From contig NZ_VMNI01000013.1 in the NCBI RefSeq assembly GCF_007625205.1, positions 96,827 through 160,826 on the forward strand: 64,000 bases of DNA. The letters are read 5' to 3'. The position numbers and the translations under genes were made by a program. This stretch comes from Denitromonas ohlonensis. GTDB lineage: Bacteria > Pseudomonadota > Gammaproteobacteria > Burkholderiales > Rhodocyclaceae. Below the pieces are notes generated by a model, which was not told the origin of the DNA, did no database searches, and saw nothing but the letters and a program-made list of their open reading frames with translations. The stretch's first letter is position 1. Every line of letters begins with the position of its first letter. Positions 50,556-57,974 of the stretch are shown here, piece by piece.

Positions 50556-51245
50556 ATGCAAAAAGAACTCCCCCCTGGGCAACATGTCATCCCCAACTTC
50601 GATCGTTTCGGCCTCGGCCTTTTTGCCAAGCGTCTCGCCGCCTCGCCGGACGAACTGACGCTGCGTGTACAAGGGGATGTGAATCATCCGCTCACCCTGA
50701 ACGCCTCGCATCTGGCGGTATTGCCGCGTGTCGATCAGACATCGGATTTCCATTGCGTCACGACCTGGTCCTGCCTCGGTGTGCAATGGAGCGGGGTGCG
50801 GTTCCGCGACTTCTACAACGAGATCGTGCTCCCGCAAGCCAGCCCACGACCAAAAACCAACACGGTAGTTTTTCGTAGTCAGGATGGCTACGCCGCCTGC
50901 ATGCAGCTTGAGGATTTGATGGCCGGTGATGTGCTGCTGGCCGATGCGCTTGACGGACAGGCGCTGGGCTTGAAGCATGGTGGTCCGCTGCGCTTGGTCG
51001 CCCCGGCGCACTACGGCTATAAAAATGCCAAACACATTCAGACAATCGAGTTCTGGCCCGACAGGAGCCATTTCCGGTTTCCCAAGCCCTACCCGTCGCT
51101 CATGGACCATCCTCGCGGTCGTGTCGCCCTTGAAGAACGCGCACGATACTTGCCCAACTGGGTGATCCGCATTGCCTACAAGGCGCTCGCACCCTCGGCC
51201 AGACGAAAGATGCGCCAGGCACTGGAAGCGTCCGGAAGAGGCTGA
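50556..51245 (+). CDS. Molybdopterin-dependent oxidoreductase, sulfite-oxidase fold
   Basis: A 229-residue protein of the oxidoreductase molybdopterin-binding domain family (YedY/sulfite oxidase type). The Mo-coordinating Cys is most likely C67 in DFHCVTTWSCLGVQWSGV; GLKHGGPLRLVAP and YGYKNAKHIQTIEFW match the rest of the fold. No Tat or Sec signal is visible, unlike the periplasmic YedY. It closes the plus-strand run begun at 44531 and is the window's second molybdoenzyme. The substrate is unknown. Confidence 0.82.
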   Translation: MQKELPPGQHVIPNFDRFGLGLFAKRLAASPDELTLRVQGDVNHPLTLNASHLAVLPRVDQTSDFHCVTTWSCLGVQWSGVRFRDFYNEIVLPQASPRPKTNTVVFRSQDGYAACMQLEDLMAGDVLLADALDGQALGLKHGGPLRLVAPAHYGYKNAKHIQTIEFWPDRSHFRFPKPYPSLMDHPRGRVALEERARYLPNWVIRIAYKALAPSARRKMRQALEASGRG

Positions 51246-51807
51246 AGTTAGCGATCAGCCATGCGGTATTGCTGTTGGTCGTTAGTGCCTACAAAGATTG
51301 AAAAATCATCACATGCGGTGTCATGGGGGGCAACGTGCCGCCCATGACTCACGCCACGCTGATCGACGCCCTGTAAGCGCATTTCAGCGAGAACAGCGTG
51401 CGAATTCTGGCTGCGATGGTGTCGAGCGTATTCGTCGTGCCGTTCCGCTTTGTCTTCGGTAGCGCAAATCACGAATCATGCAGCGCATCGATGGGCCAGT
51501 TGGTTCACTATCGGTAGTCGAGTAAACGGGCGGTGCGACGATCGTGGTGGTTGGTCTGGTCGCCGACATTTGTTGGCTTGCCGCGGCCTACCGGGTGAAT
51601 GTGCGTACGCCCGAAATCGTGCGGCCCAAAGTCTGTGTAATCCATGCTTCGCTCCGTTGACAGGAAAATTCGTGTTACGACTCAGGCGACGACGCTGACC
51701 GACACTGAACCTCCAGATCGCCCACGGAGGTCCTTCGGTGTTTCACAACAGTTGCCGAAGATATTCACTTCGCTTACGCGGCGGAGAGCTTGCATATTGA
51801 GCAGCGT
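51246..51807. other. Gap with decayed sequence
   Basis: About 560 bp without an intact gene, marking the border between the catabolic genes and the accessory region. Frames are interrupted throughout. The only recognisable remnant is the LysR-type fragment at 51735-51805. No transposase or terminal inverted repeat was found. Confidence 0.6.
51735..51805 (+). pseudogene. Remnant of a LysR-type regulator N-terminus
   Basis: In one frame the bases encode CFTTVAEDIHFAYAAESLHI, which copies the start of the LysR helix-turn-helix (family pattern F..VAE..HF.RAA..LHI.Q). It has no start codon and stops matching right after the EQ that normally precedes the PLSRQI turn. Too short to be functional. 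Confidence 0.5.
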
Positions 51808-51963
51808 TTAAAACGTGATTCCATCCATCCACCCAAAATACTCCAATACCCGGCTCGTCAGCAGAAGGCCGACGGCGGCGGCGATCAGCAGCAACGCCGT
51901 CTCCATCAGCGTTGTGACGGTTGACCGTAACAAGCGGCCAACCCATGACCATTTTCCGTTCAT
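51808..51963 (-). CDS. Small single-TM protein, 51 aa
   Basis: A 51-residue protein with one hydrophobic segment (METALLLIAAAVGLLLTS) and a short C-terminal tail. The ATG at 51963 is one base after the NERD gene stop, so it is probably translated from the same message. No family is recognised. It could be an independent membrane anchor for the NERD protein. Confidence 0.55.
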   Translation of the reverse strand: MNGKWSWVGRLLRSTVTTLMETALLLIAAAVGLLLTSRVLEYFGWMDGITF

Positions 51964-51964
51964 C

Positions 51965-52957
51965 TTACGTCTCACGCCGAGTGCGCGCTGCGGCATGCTC
52001 TGATGCGCGCATTTGCGATCGGGCCAGATGCTCAGCCCACTGAACCGGGTCGGTGCTCCGGGACGCATACAGTCGGCGCGTGATCTCCGTAACGCGTGTC
52101 GAATTGAGCGCCGGCTCCTTCGCTTCCATCAGGGTCCGTAATGCCTGATCAAGCTCGGCCGGGGTCGTGACGGACGGGTGTAACGCCTTGTCGATCGAGG
52201 CGTTGGCGATCACGCACAGGGCGTGGATTGGCGTGGTTGATTCGCCGATTAGCTCGCGCACGGTTCGCACATGGCCTCGCAGTTGCAGCAGTGGATTCCG
52301 CATTACGGTCACCGAGCCTCCTTCGCGTTTGTGCCTCCATTCCGGAGCATCGACGGTTCCCTTGATTTTCCCGCGACGCGATTTCGTTTCGATCACGATG
52401 ACGCCAGCAGGCCCAATCAGCACGTGGTCCAGCTCGCGCGACCAGGCGCCTCGTCGTCCTGTGCCTACGAAGAACATATTTTCAAGGGCGACGTAGCCCC
52501 GATCCCGAATCCACGGCTGAGCCAGAATGTCGGATACCTCGCGCTCTGCAGCCTCGCCGTCCATGACCCCGCGCATCGGCCCCGAATCTGCGAAGGCCAT
52601 CCGAATCACTGGCAGTGATGCGACCAGCACCAGCACCACAACGACACCGTAACGGAGGGCCTCGGGTTCGATCCAGCTCCACATTGGCTGGGCCCAATAG
52701 AGCATCGCGGGCGCTATAAATAGAAGGGAAAAAACGCCTAAAACCGCCAGTGCGCAGCAGAGCGCGAGCCCGGCTTTGGCCCACGCGAGCCCCGGGATCT
52801 GTATGTCCTGCGTCCATTCCAGCGCCACCCCAAAAATCACGTAGCCGAGCAGATACATCCCGAATTTGCCCGCCACACGCTGACACCACGCATCAATGGC
52901 TCGGCGATGTCTCGCGCGCTCCAGGACCGGGTGGCTCCCCTTGAAATCCTCACTCAT
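51965..52957 (-). CDS. NERD-domain membrane protein
   Basis: A 330-residue protein: two to three hydrophobic segments (about residues 35-95 and 105-125), then a nuclease-related domain (NERD). The NERD core is seen as REVSDILAQPWIRDRGYVALENMFF, ELDHVLIGPAGVIVIETKSRRGKIKG, and GHVRTVREL; the D and ETK residues are the putative nuclease site. The first ATG compatible with the upstream gene is at 52957 (ATGA overlap). NERD proteins are often found on mobile or defence-related DNA. Confidence 0.82.
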   Translation of the reverse strand: MSEDFKGSHPVLERARHRRAIDAWCQRVAGKFGMYLLGYVIFGVALEWTQDIQIPGLAWAKAGLALCCALAVLGVFSLLFIAPAMLYWAQPMWSWIEPEALRYGVVVVLVLVASLPVIRMAFADSGPMRGVMDGEAAEREVSDILAQPWIRDRGYVALENMFFVGTGRRGAWSRELDHVLIGPAGVIVIETKSRRGKIKGTVDAPEWRHKREGGSVTVMRNPLLQLRGHVRTVRELIGESTTPIHALCVIANASIDKALHPSVTTPAELDQALRTLMEAKEPALNSTRVTEITRRLYASRSTDPVQWAEHLARSQMRASEHAAARTRRET

Positions 52958-53667
52958 TGGGCTACCTCTGTTGGTACGACGCGATAGGTTCGCGGATCGA
53001 TCCGAACACCGTCGGTCAGAATTTCGTTGTTGTGGCTCAGTTCGTAGCCGGTCGTTCGGTCGTATCGCCCACGTCGGTACTGATCCTCGCATTCGTCGTA
53101 GTCGTCGGCCGTGTCGTCACACAGCACCGTAACGATCTGATTCCAGCCGTCCTGATGCGTATGCACCACCACAAAATCACCGGTGCCGCCGTACCCCGCT
53201 GTTGCCCACGCTGAGGGAAAATGCAACGCGTCCACCAGCGACGATGGCACGGCCGCATACACGTATTTCTGCAGCGAGAAAAATCCCCCGGCAAAAAACA
53301 CCGAGGCGAAGCCGGCTGTGCCTGAGACGAACTCGGCCTCGGTCGTCATCGGCGGTGGGAGCCCCATCCTTTGCGCCTGGGCTGTGGTGCCTTGGTAGTA
53401 CTCCGCTCGAGCCTGAGCGTCGAGGCGTCTTACCGGGCCCAGTCCGCCAATGATTACGATTCCCGGGCGGTCCTCGGCCACCAGTAGCGGATCGATAGCC
53501 ATACGGGCGCCGGCCTTGAGCGATGCGTCGCGCACGTTCTTGATGAGCTTTGCGGAGTTGGTAGCATCCGGTGAGGGTATCGGCAGACGAATCCCCTCCG
53601 GGGTGAGTGCGCAGCCGGAAAGCAGGGCCATGCCCAGTGTGACGATGGCTAGAGGTCTATTTTGCAT
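52954..53667 (-). CDS. Predicted outer-membrane or periplasmic lipoprotein
   Basis: A 237-residue protein with a lipoprotein signal (MQNRPLAIVTLGMALLSGC, lipobox LLSGC, Cys about 19). The ATG at 53667 is chosen because it gives a clean signal peptide; the frame extends further upstream without one. The mature part has four Cys including CDDTADDYDECED, and no recognised domain. It is translationally coupled to the NERD gene. Confidence 0.7.
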   Translation of the reverse strand: MQNRPLAIVTLGMALLSGCALTPEGIRLPIPSPDATNSAKLIKNVRDASLKAGARMAIDPLLVAEDRPGIVIIGGLGPVRRLDAQARAEYYQGTTAQAQRMGLPPPMTTEAEFVSGTAGFASVFFAGGFFSLQKYVYAAVPSSLVDALHFPSAWATAGYGGTGDFVVVHTHQDGWNQIVTVLCDDTADDYDECEDQYRRGRYDRTTGYELSHNNEILTDGVRIDPRTYRVVPTEVAQ

Positions 53668-53835
53668 TGTGTTGTCTCCAAAAAATGATGAATATGGCAT
53701 TGAAATGAATGTGCGCATGACGGCAAAATGATGACTATAGTCCACATTCAAAGACGCTTCAGAAAGCTCCGCAAAACAGGTCAATGCGGACTAAATTCCG
53801 TGGATTGTCGGTCCCATGTGCGAGACGCTTCGCAC

Positions 53836-54069
53836 ATGGACATTTTTCAAGCGCACTGCCAGAGCCTGGCCAGAAATCTTCGTGCCGCGCGCCGTACGCG
53901 GCGTATCAGCCAGGAGCAGTTGGCGCTGGCCGCGGGGATTGACCGCTCGTACGTGAGCCAGCTCGAGCGCGGCGTAGCGAACCCATCGTTGCGCATGCTG
54001 TGCGCATTGGCGGCTGAACTGCGGGTTTCTGTTACGCACCTGCTGTCCGAGGGTGGGCACGGTCAGTAG
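53836..54069 (+). CDS. XRE-family transcriptional regulator
   Basis: A 77-residue single-domain helix-turn-helix protein: RNLRAARRTRRISQEQLALAAGIDRSYVSQLERGVANPSLRMLCALA is the standard Cro/C1 fold. The ATG at 53836 gives the minimal domain; the frame is open further upstream. It overlaps the stop of the convergent gene at 54063 by 7 bases. Such short XRE proteins often control defence or toxin-antitoxin operons. Confidence 0.85.
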   Translation: MDIFQAHCQSLARNLRAARRTRRISQEQLALAAGIDRSYVSQLERGVANPSLRMLCALAAELRVSVTHLLSEGGHGQ

Positions 54070-54587
54070 ATGCGGAGCCGTTGCAGCTGGGCGGGGACAA
54101 AGGGCAGCGGCGACTCGGGTTGCAGGCTCGCTTCAAATCGGATCGCGAGGCGCCGAATTTCCAGCGGGAACAGGAAAACAGGTTGCGTTTCTCTGAGCGC
54201 AGCAATCAGCTCGTCCAGTTCGTCAAGATGAATACCGTTGTGTCCGCGATCACCACCCTTGTGCACGAGCAGCACCGGATACGTCGGGACGCCGTTTGCG
54301 AGCGTTCTGAAGCCGGTGCCGATTGTGGCTGCCAGCGCGTCGAGTTGCTCACAACTCGGTGATAGCCCCTCACGCCAACCCAGCGCATCGCGTAGCGATG
54401 CGTCCGTCAAATCGAGCACGGGCACCAGGCCGAAGGAGGCAATCAGCAACTGACTCGCCCGTACGGTGCGACCGTCGTCCAGTGCCCAGACGACATGGCG
54501 CAGCAGCGCTTCGTCGTGGAGGCGCAACGCGGCCATTCGCGAGCCAAGGGGGCCACACACAGTTTCTTGCAGGAAATTGAGATCCAT
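54063..54587 (-). CDS. Hypothetical protein, 174 aa
   Basis: A soluble 174-residue protein with GAGGAGG 5 bases before the ATG at 54587. It is Leu- and Arg-rich with mixed alpha/beta content and no recognised motif. It is the second gene of a minus-strand pair (54927 to 54063), 10 bp after the first gene, and is convergent with the XRE gene. Confidence 0.65.
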   Translation of the reverse strand: MDLNFLQETVCGPLGSRMAALRLHDEALLRHVVWALDDGRTVRASQLLIASFGLVPVLDLTDASLRDALGWREGLSPSCEQLDALAATIGTGFRTLANGVPTYPVLLVHKGGDRGHNGIHLDELDELIAALRETQPVFLFPLEIRRLAIRFEASLQPESPLPFVPAQLQRLRIY

Positions 54588-54597
54588 GACGGCCTCC

Positions 54598-54927
54598 TCA
54601 GTCTGTCACCAGCGGCCCGTTGGGGCGCTGGCAGTCATTGAAAAGCGCTTTCACTCGCATTGGACGTCGCTCACGCCTAGCGGTGCCGCGCATCAGTTCG
54701 ATCAGAATTTTTGGTTGCACAGAAACCGGAGATTCTTCGTAAATCGAAAAATTCATATTCACTTCTGACCGGTCAGCATCGGGAAAGCATTGCAAATAGG
54801 CAGCGCGGAACAGGAAATGTTTCAATTGAGAAAAAGTTCGACCTGCAAGTTCATGGCCCTGAGTTGGGAAAGGCTTTCCTTGAAGTTTCAACTCAAGGTA
54901 TTTGCGGGGTAGTTGTTGGTATTTCAT
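54598..54927 (-). CDS. Hypothetical protein, 109 aa
   Basis: A basic 109-residue protein. The ATG at 54927 is preferred because of the preceding GGAGCTTGCC-type ribosome site; an upstream start would add 19 basic residues. No family is recognised. It is the first gene of the pair with 54063-54587 and follows an AT-rich, gene-free stretch that should contain the promoter. Confidence 0.6.
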   Translation of the reverse strand: MKYQQLPRKYLELKLQGKPFPTQGHELAGRTFSQLKHFLFRAAYLQCFPDADRSEVNMNFSIYEESPVSVQPKILIELMRGTARRERRPMRVKALFNDCQRPNGPLVTD

Positions 54928-55355
54928 GGCAAGCTCCAATTTAAAAGTCGGTCGGAAATTGAACCGACGAAAATAGCTTGCCATAAAAAAATCGAAAATA
55001 TTTCCGCGAAATAATGGCCGACAGTTTGCTACATGCCCTTAGAAGTATTTAAAGTTAATTGAATTTCTAGATTATCTAGCTAAGTCGTTGACTGCTCTGC
55101 AATATTTAATAAAAATCGCCAAATGTAAACCTTTGTAACTCTCGAATGAATGGCGTGTCGCTATATTTGGTAGATACCCTTCGTTAGCAATTTTTAAATG
55201 AGGCGTGTTCGATATATATCCAGGTGAGCCAGTTATTCTTTCTTCATGTGCCGTAAAAGGGCTTGAAAGCGAGGTCGTAAGGCGCTACTTTCGCCGGATG
55301 TTCACAGCGCTCAGGCATATGCTGAGATTTCGATAGTCACGGCATAGAGCGGGCG
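54928..55355. other. AT-rich region without a gene
   Basis: About 430 bp, visibly richer in A and T than the flanking DNA, with no ORF of note. It separates two divergent genes and probably contains their promoters. The composition suggests recently acquired sequence. Confidence 0.55.
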
Positions 55356-55619
55356 ATGACAAAGCGAAAAGTCACGGAATCTTCGATACTATTGGCTGCA
55401 ATCCATTTGTTAGAAGGGGGAGAGCCGATATCTGTGAGGCGGATTAGGAAAACTCTCGGCGAGGGGAGCCACGAGACGATCAATAAAACACTTCAGAGCG
55501 AGGCGTTTCGGGAGGTCGTTCGAGTATTTGTGGCGCAGCGGAGGCGAATCAGGGAACTGGAGAATCAGGTGGACGCGATCCAATCGGCTAGCGTGATCAG
55601 CGAAGAGTGTCCCGCGTGA
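55356..55619 (+). CDS. KfrA-N-like small DNA-binding protein
   Basis: An 87-residue protein with an N-terminal helix-turn-helix (AAIHLLEGGEPISVRRIRKTLGEGSHETINKTL) like that of KfrA-type plasmid proteins, ending in a short helical segment (EVVRVFVAQRRRIRELENQVDAI). Full-length KfrA continues into a long coiled coil; this protein stops after one or two heptads, so it is either a short variant or a truncated copy. A perfect hairpin follows the stop. Confidence 0.65.
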   Translation: MTKRKVTESSILLAAIHLLEGGEPISVRRIRKTLGEGSHETINKTLQSEAFREVVRVFVAQRRRIRELENQVDAIQSASVISEECPA

Positions 55620-55621
55620 GG

Positions 55622-55651
55622 GGAGTGATCGGCAAATTTGCCGATCACTCC
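55622..55651. terminator. Perfect 30-bp palindrome after the KfrA-N-like gene
   Basis: Arms GGAGTGATCGGCAAA and TTTGCCGATCACTCC match at all 15 positions. It starts 3 bp past the stop codon. It could act as a terminator hairpin or, since it has no loop, as a protein-binding palindrome; no T-run follows. Confidence 0.55.
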
Positions 55652-56105
55652 TTGGACGACTAGATCTTGTGTGACCACGGATTCTGTCGGCAAGTGTTTC
55701 ATTGCCGCCTGTGGCGGACGGTCGAGCAGGTCCTTCGTGGCTTTGGATATCGGAATCGACCCGCGTGGCGGTCCGGTCCCGGTTTGTCTGAGTCATCGCT
55801 CGGGGTAGGGCGTCTGCCTGTCGGCTACACACATGCACATCCCGCGACTGTCAGATAGGGTGCCGGCCCGCGTTCCCTTCGAGGTGCGTCCTTATTGCCC
55901 GGTGGATCTGGGTTGTGCGGCACGAGTGGCCGCAATGGTTTTATCCTGCCCCGCCGCCGGTTCGTCGATGAGGCCTTGGGGTGTCCGGTTGCCGCGAAAG
56001 GCGTTGGCTAGCAGGGCACGGTTCGGTTCATGAAGTTCAAAAACAGCTTGGGTTCGTCGCTGCTGTTGTGGGGCTATGAGGAATACAAGCGGTCGGGCAA
56101 GGCGT
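55652..56105. other. Gene-free stretch
   Basis: About 450 bp. Short ORFs on both strands lack ribosome binding sites and similarity to known proteins. Nothing else was recognised. Confidence 0.45.
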
Positions 56106-56213
56106 TTACTTCTCGTCGTCGTTCTCATCTTCCGAGCGGTGTGTCGTGGCATACCAGGCTAGAACGACCAGAAACACTGTAGCGAAAATCAGTGCAGTGA
56201 TAGATTTTTCCAT
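56106..56213 (-). CDS. Small membrane protein, 35 aa
   Basis: MEKSITALIFATVFLVVLAW begins a 35-residue peptide with one transmembrane helix and a highly acidic tail (SEDENDDEK). A strong GGAGG lies 5 bases before the ATG at 56213. The layout resembles small subunits or modulators of membrane complexes, but it has no partner nearby. Too short for a family call. Confidence 0.55.
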   Translation of the reverse strand: MEKSITALIFATVFLVVLAWYATTHRSEDENDDEK

Positions 56214-56795
56214 ACGGCCTCCGGTTTTCAGTGAAGCGGATAGATCAAGGGTAGCGCTGATTGAATTGTGCCGTTTTCTGGATTCGTTCGACTGTGTTAC
56301 CTGCGGTGTCTTCGATAGCTGGGTCCAATGACTCATGCCGCCTCTCAAAAGGCATTCACAGTCTTGACGGATTTGAGTCTCCTATAGATAGGCCGAGCGG
56401 CCGTACATACGACTGACTGTGTACTCTTCGGGTGGAGATGTTGACCTGCCCCCCACAGCCGTACGATGCTCGGCCAATGAACTGCAGCTACCGACCCTCA
56501 AGAGACTTTCACCGTCTCGACGGGTCAGCGGCAGGTTTCTGAGCTGAGCAGCCGTACAGGCTGACGACTGACCGAGTGCTCCTCGGCCATACCAGCCAGT
56601 GAGCGTGGCTCGGATGTAGGGCAGATGTCGCACAGTTTGCTGCCGTTGGCACGTTGGGTCATACGAATGGTTTTCTACACCAACCGCTTGGGCTGACACG
56701 CGACTGAATGTAGAAACCTTGACAAGTGGTCGAATGCGGACTGTCCGATGTCATTTGGGTGGATAATCGCAGTTCCCACGATTTATGGCTGACAA
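56214..56795. other. Gene-free region upstream of the DUF4297 gene
   Basis: About 580 bp. A minus-strand ORF of 105 residues (56382-56699) lacks a ribosome site and similarity and is not called. The stretch contains many short repeated words (for example GAGCAGCCGTAC and ACTGACC variants), typical of intergenic filler seen between island genes. The promoter of the DUF4297/SMC pair must lie at its right end. Confidence 0.45.
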
Positions 56796-57941
56796 ATGGG
56801 TACAAACCAGATTGAAGAGGTTTTCCGCGTAGCCACACGAAAGGATCTCGCGGAGACCGGCGGCGGGCACAACCAGAAAGGCGTCGACTTCCAGCGGGCC
56901 TGGGCTATTGAGCGCATGTTCGAGCTCGAGAAGTCCGGAGCCAGCGACTTTCTCTTTCTGTTTGAATCGATCCAAGATGTCGCCGAGCTCGACTCGCCAA
57001 CGTTCCCTTCGTCCATTCGGATTTATCAGGTCAAGAAAAAAGACCGCAAGGAATGGAGCTGGGCCGAGCTGACGCATCTAGTGGAACCCGGCAAAAAACG
57101 GAGAGCGTCAAGAAACCCGCCGCCGGACATCAAAGACAGCCCAATCGGAAAACTGTATTCCGCGGCTTTGGCTTTCAAGGAGCTCAAGTGTTCTGGGAGA
57201 TTTATCTCGAACAGCGGCTGTGATTTGCCTCTGAATGGCGGCGGCAATGCCGCAACCTCCCTGCCCTGCGATCTTTCGAAGCTTGAGGCAGAGCATTTGG
57301 ATGCGTTGACCCTCGGACTTGAAACACTGCACGAGGCCGGAACGCTGCCCGCCAATCCTGCCCTGATTCATGTCGAAAAGATCCCCATGCATCCGGATCA
57401 GCCGACAAGACAACTTATCGGGACAGTCGTTTTGTTCCTCAATGAACGCAGCCCGAGGCACGCAGGGCAAGCTCAAGCCTTGGTCGAGGCCTTGCTGGCA
57501 AAGATCGGCCCTTTAGGCGCGAAGACAGACTCTTGCGCGGACTTCGACGAGCTCAAAAAAGAACGTGGCTACTCCAAGGCGGAGTTCTCCGCAGCGTTGA
57601 GCAATCTGGAAGATGTACCTGACTTGATGGCAATGCTTGAAGACTGGCTCGACAAGCTCGAAACTGAAGGCGGCATTGGATTCATGGAGAAGCCAGCGGT
57701 CAGGGTGGCAGCGTCGAAGATCTTCCGGCTCCAAGTAATGGGCGGAGAAGACCCCCTCGTCGTGCCGCTCCTGCTGGACATCGATGCATGGTTGGACGAT
57801 CACGCTCCGGGAGCCTCGCTGAAAGCGTTCCTCGACCAAGCCAAAGCCGATCTGGCTAGCGCCCATTCCTCGATCCGCCCCGCGGATTTCAACGCGCAGT
57901 TCCTACTTCGAGCCCTGAAAAAATGCGTGGCCCCAACCTAA
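56796..57941 (+). CDS. DUF4297-type dsDNA nuclease (LmuA-like effector)
   Basis: A 381-residue protein. The N-terminus matches the DUF4297/Cap4 nuclease pattern: TGGGHNQKGVDFQRAWAIERM, then acidic residues near 57-66 (E57, D61) and the PD-(D/E)xK-like QVK (Q78, K80). The C-terminal 230 residues are mostly helical and unknown. With the SMC-like ATPase 33 bp downstream it resembles the two-gene form of the Lamassu anti-phage system, in which an SMC sensor releases a DUF4297 nuclease. Lamassu LmuA proteins vary widely, so the name is by context. Confidence 0.75.
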   Translation: MGTNQIEEVFRVATRKDLAETGGGHNQKGVDFQRAWAIERMFELEKSGASDFLFLFESIQDVAELDSPTFPSSIRIYQVKKKDRKEWSWAELTHLVEPGKKRRASRNPPPDIKDSPIGKLYSAALAFKELKCSGRFISNSGCDLPLNGGGNAATSLPCDLSKLEAEHLDALTLGLETLHEAGTLPANPALIHVEKIPMHPDQPTRQLIGTVVLFLNERSPRHAGQAQALVEALLAKIGPLGAKTDSCADFDELKKERGYSKAEFSAALSNLEDVPDLMAMLEDWLDKLETEGGIGFMEKPAVRVAASKIFRLQVMGGEDPLVVPLLLDIDAWLDDHAPGASLKAFLDQAKADLASAHSSIRPADFNAQFLLRALKKCVAPT

Positions 57942-57974
57942 GAAGACTGGTCAGAAGCCTTCGGACAAAATCAT

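Noticed and set aside
56382..56699. 105-residue minus-strand ORF in the gap before the DUF4297 gene
   Set aside because: No ribosome site, no hydrophobic or domain pattern, and composition typical of non-coding repeats.
51246..56795. Insertion sequences, tRNA attachment site or CRISPR array in the accessory region
   Set aside because: I looked for transposase motifs, terminal inverted repeats, tRNA-like cloverleaf sequence and regularly spaced repeats and found none that stand up.
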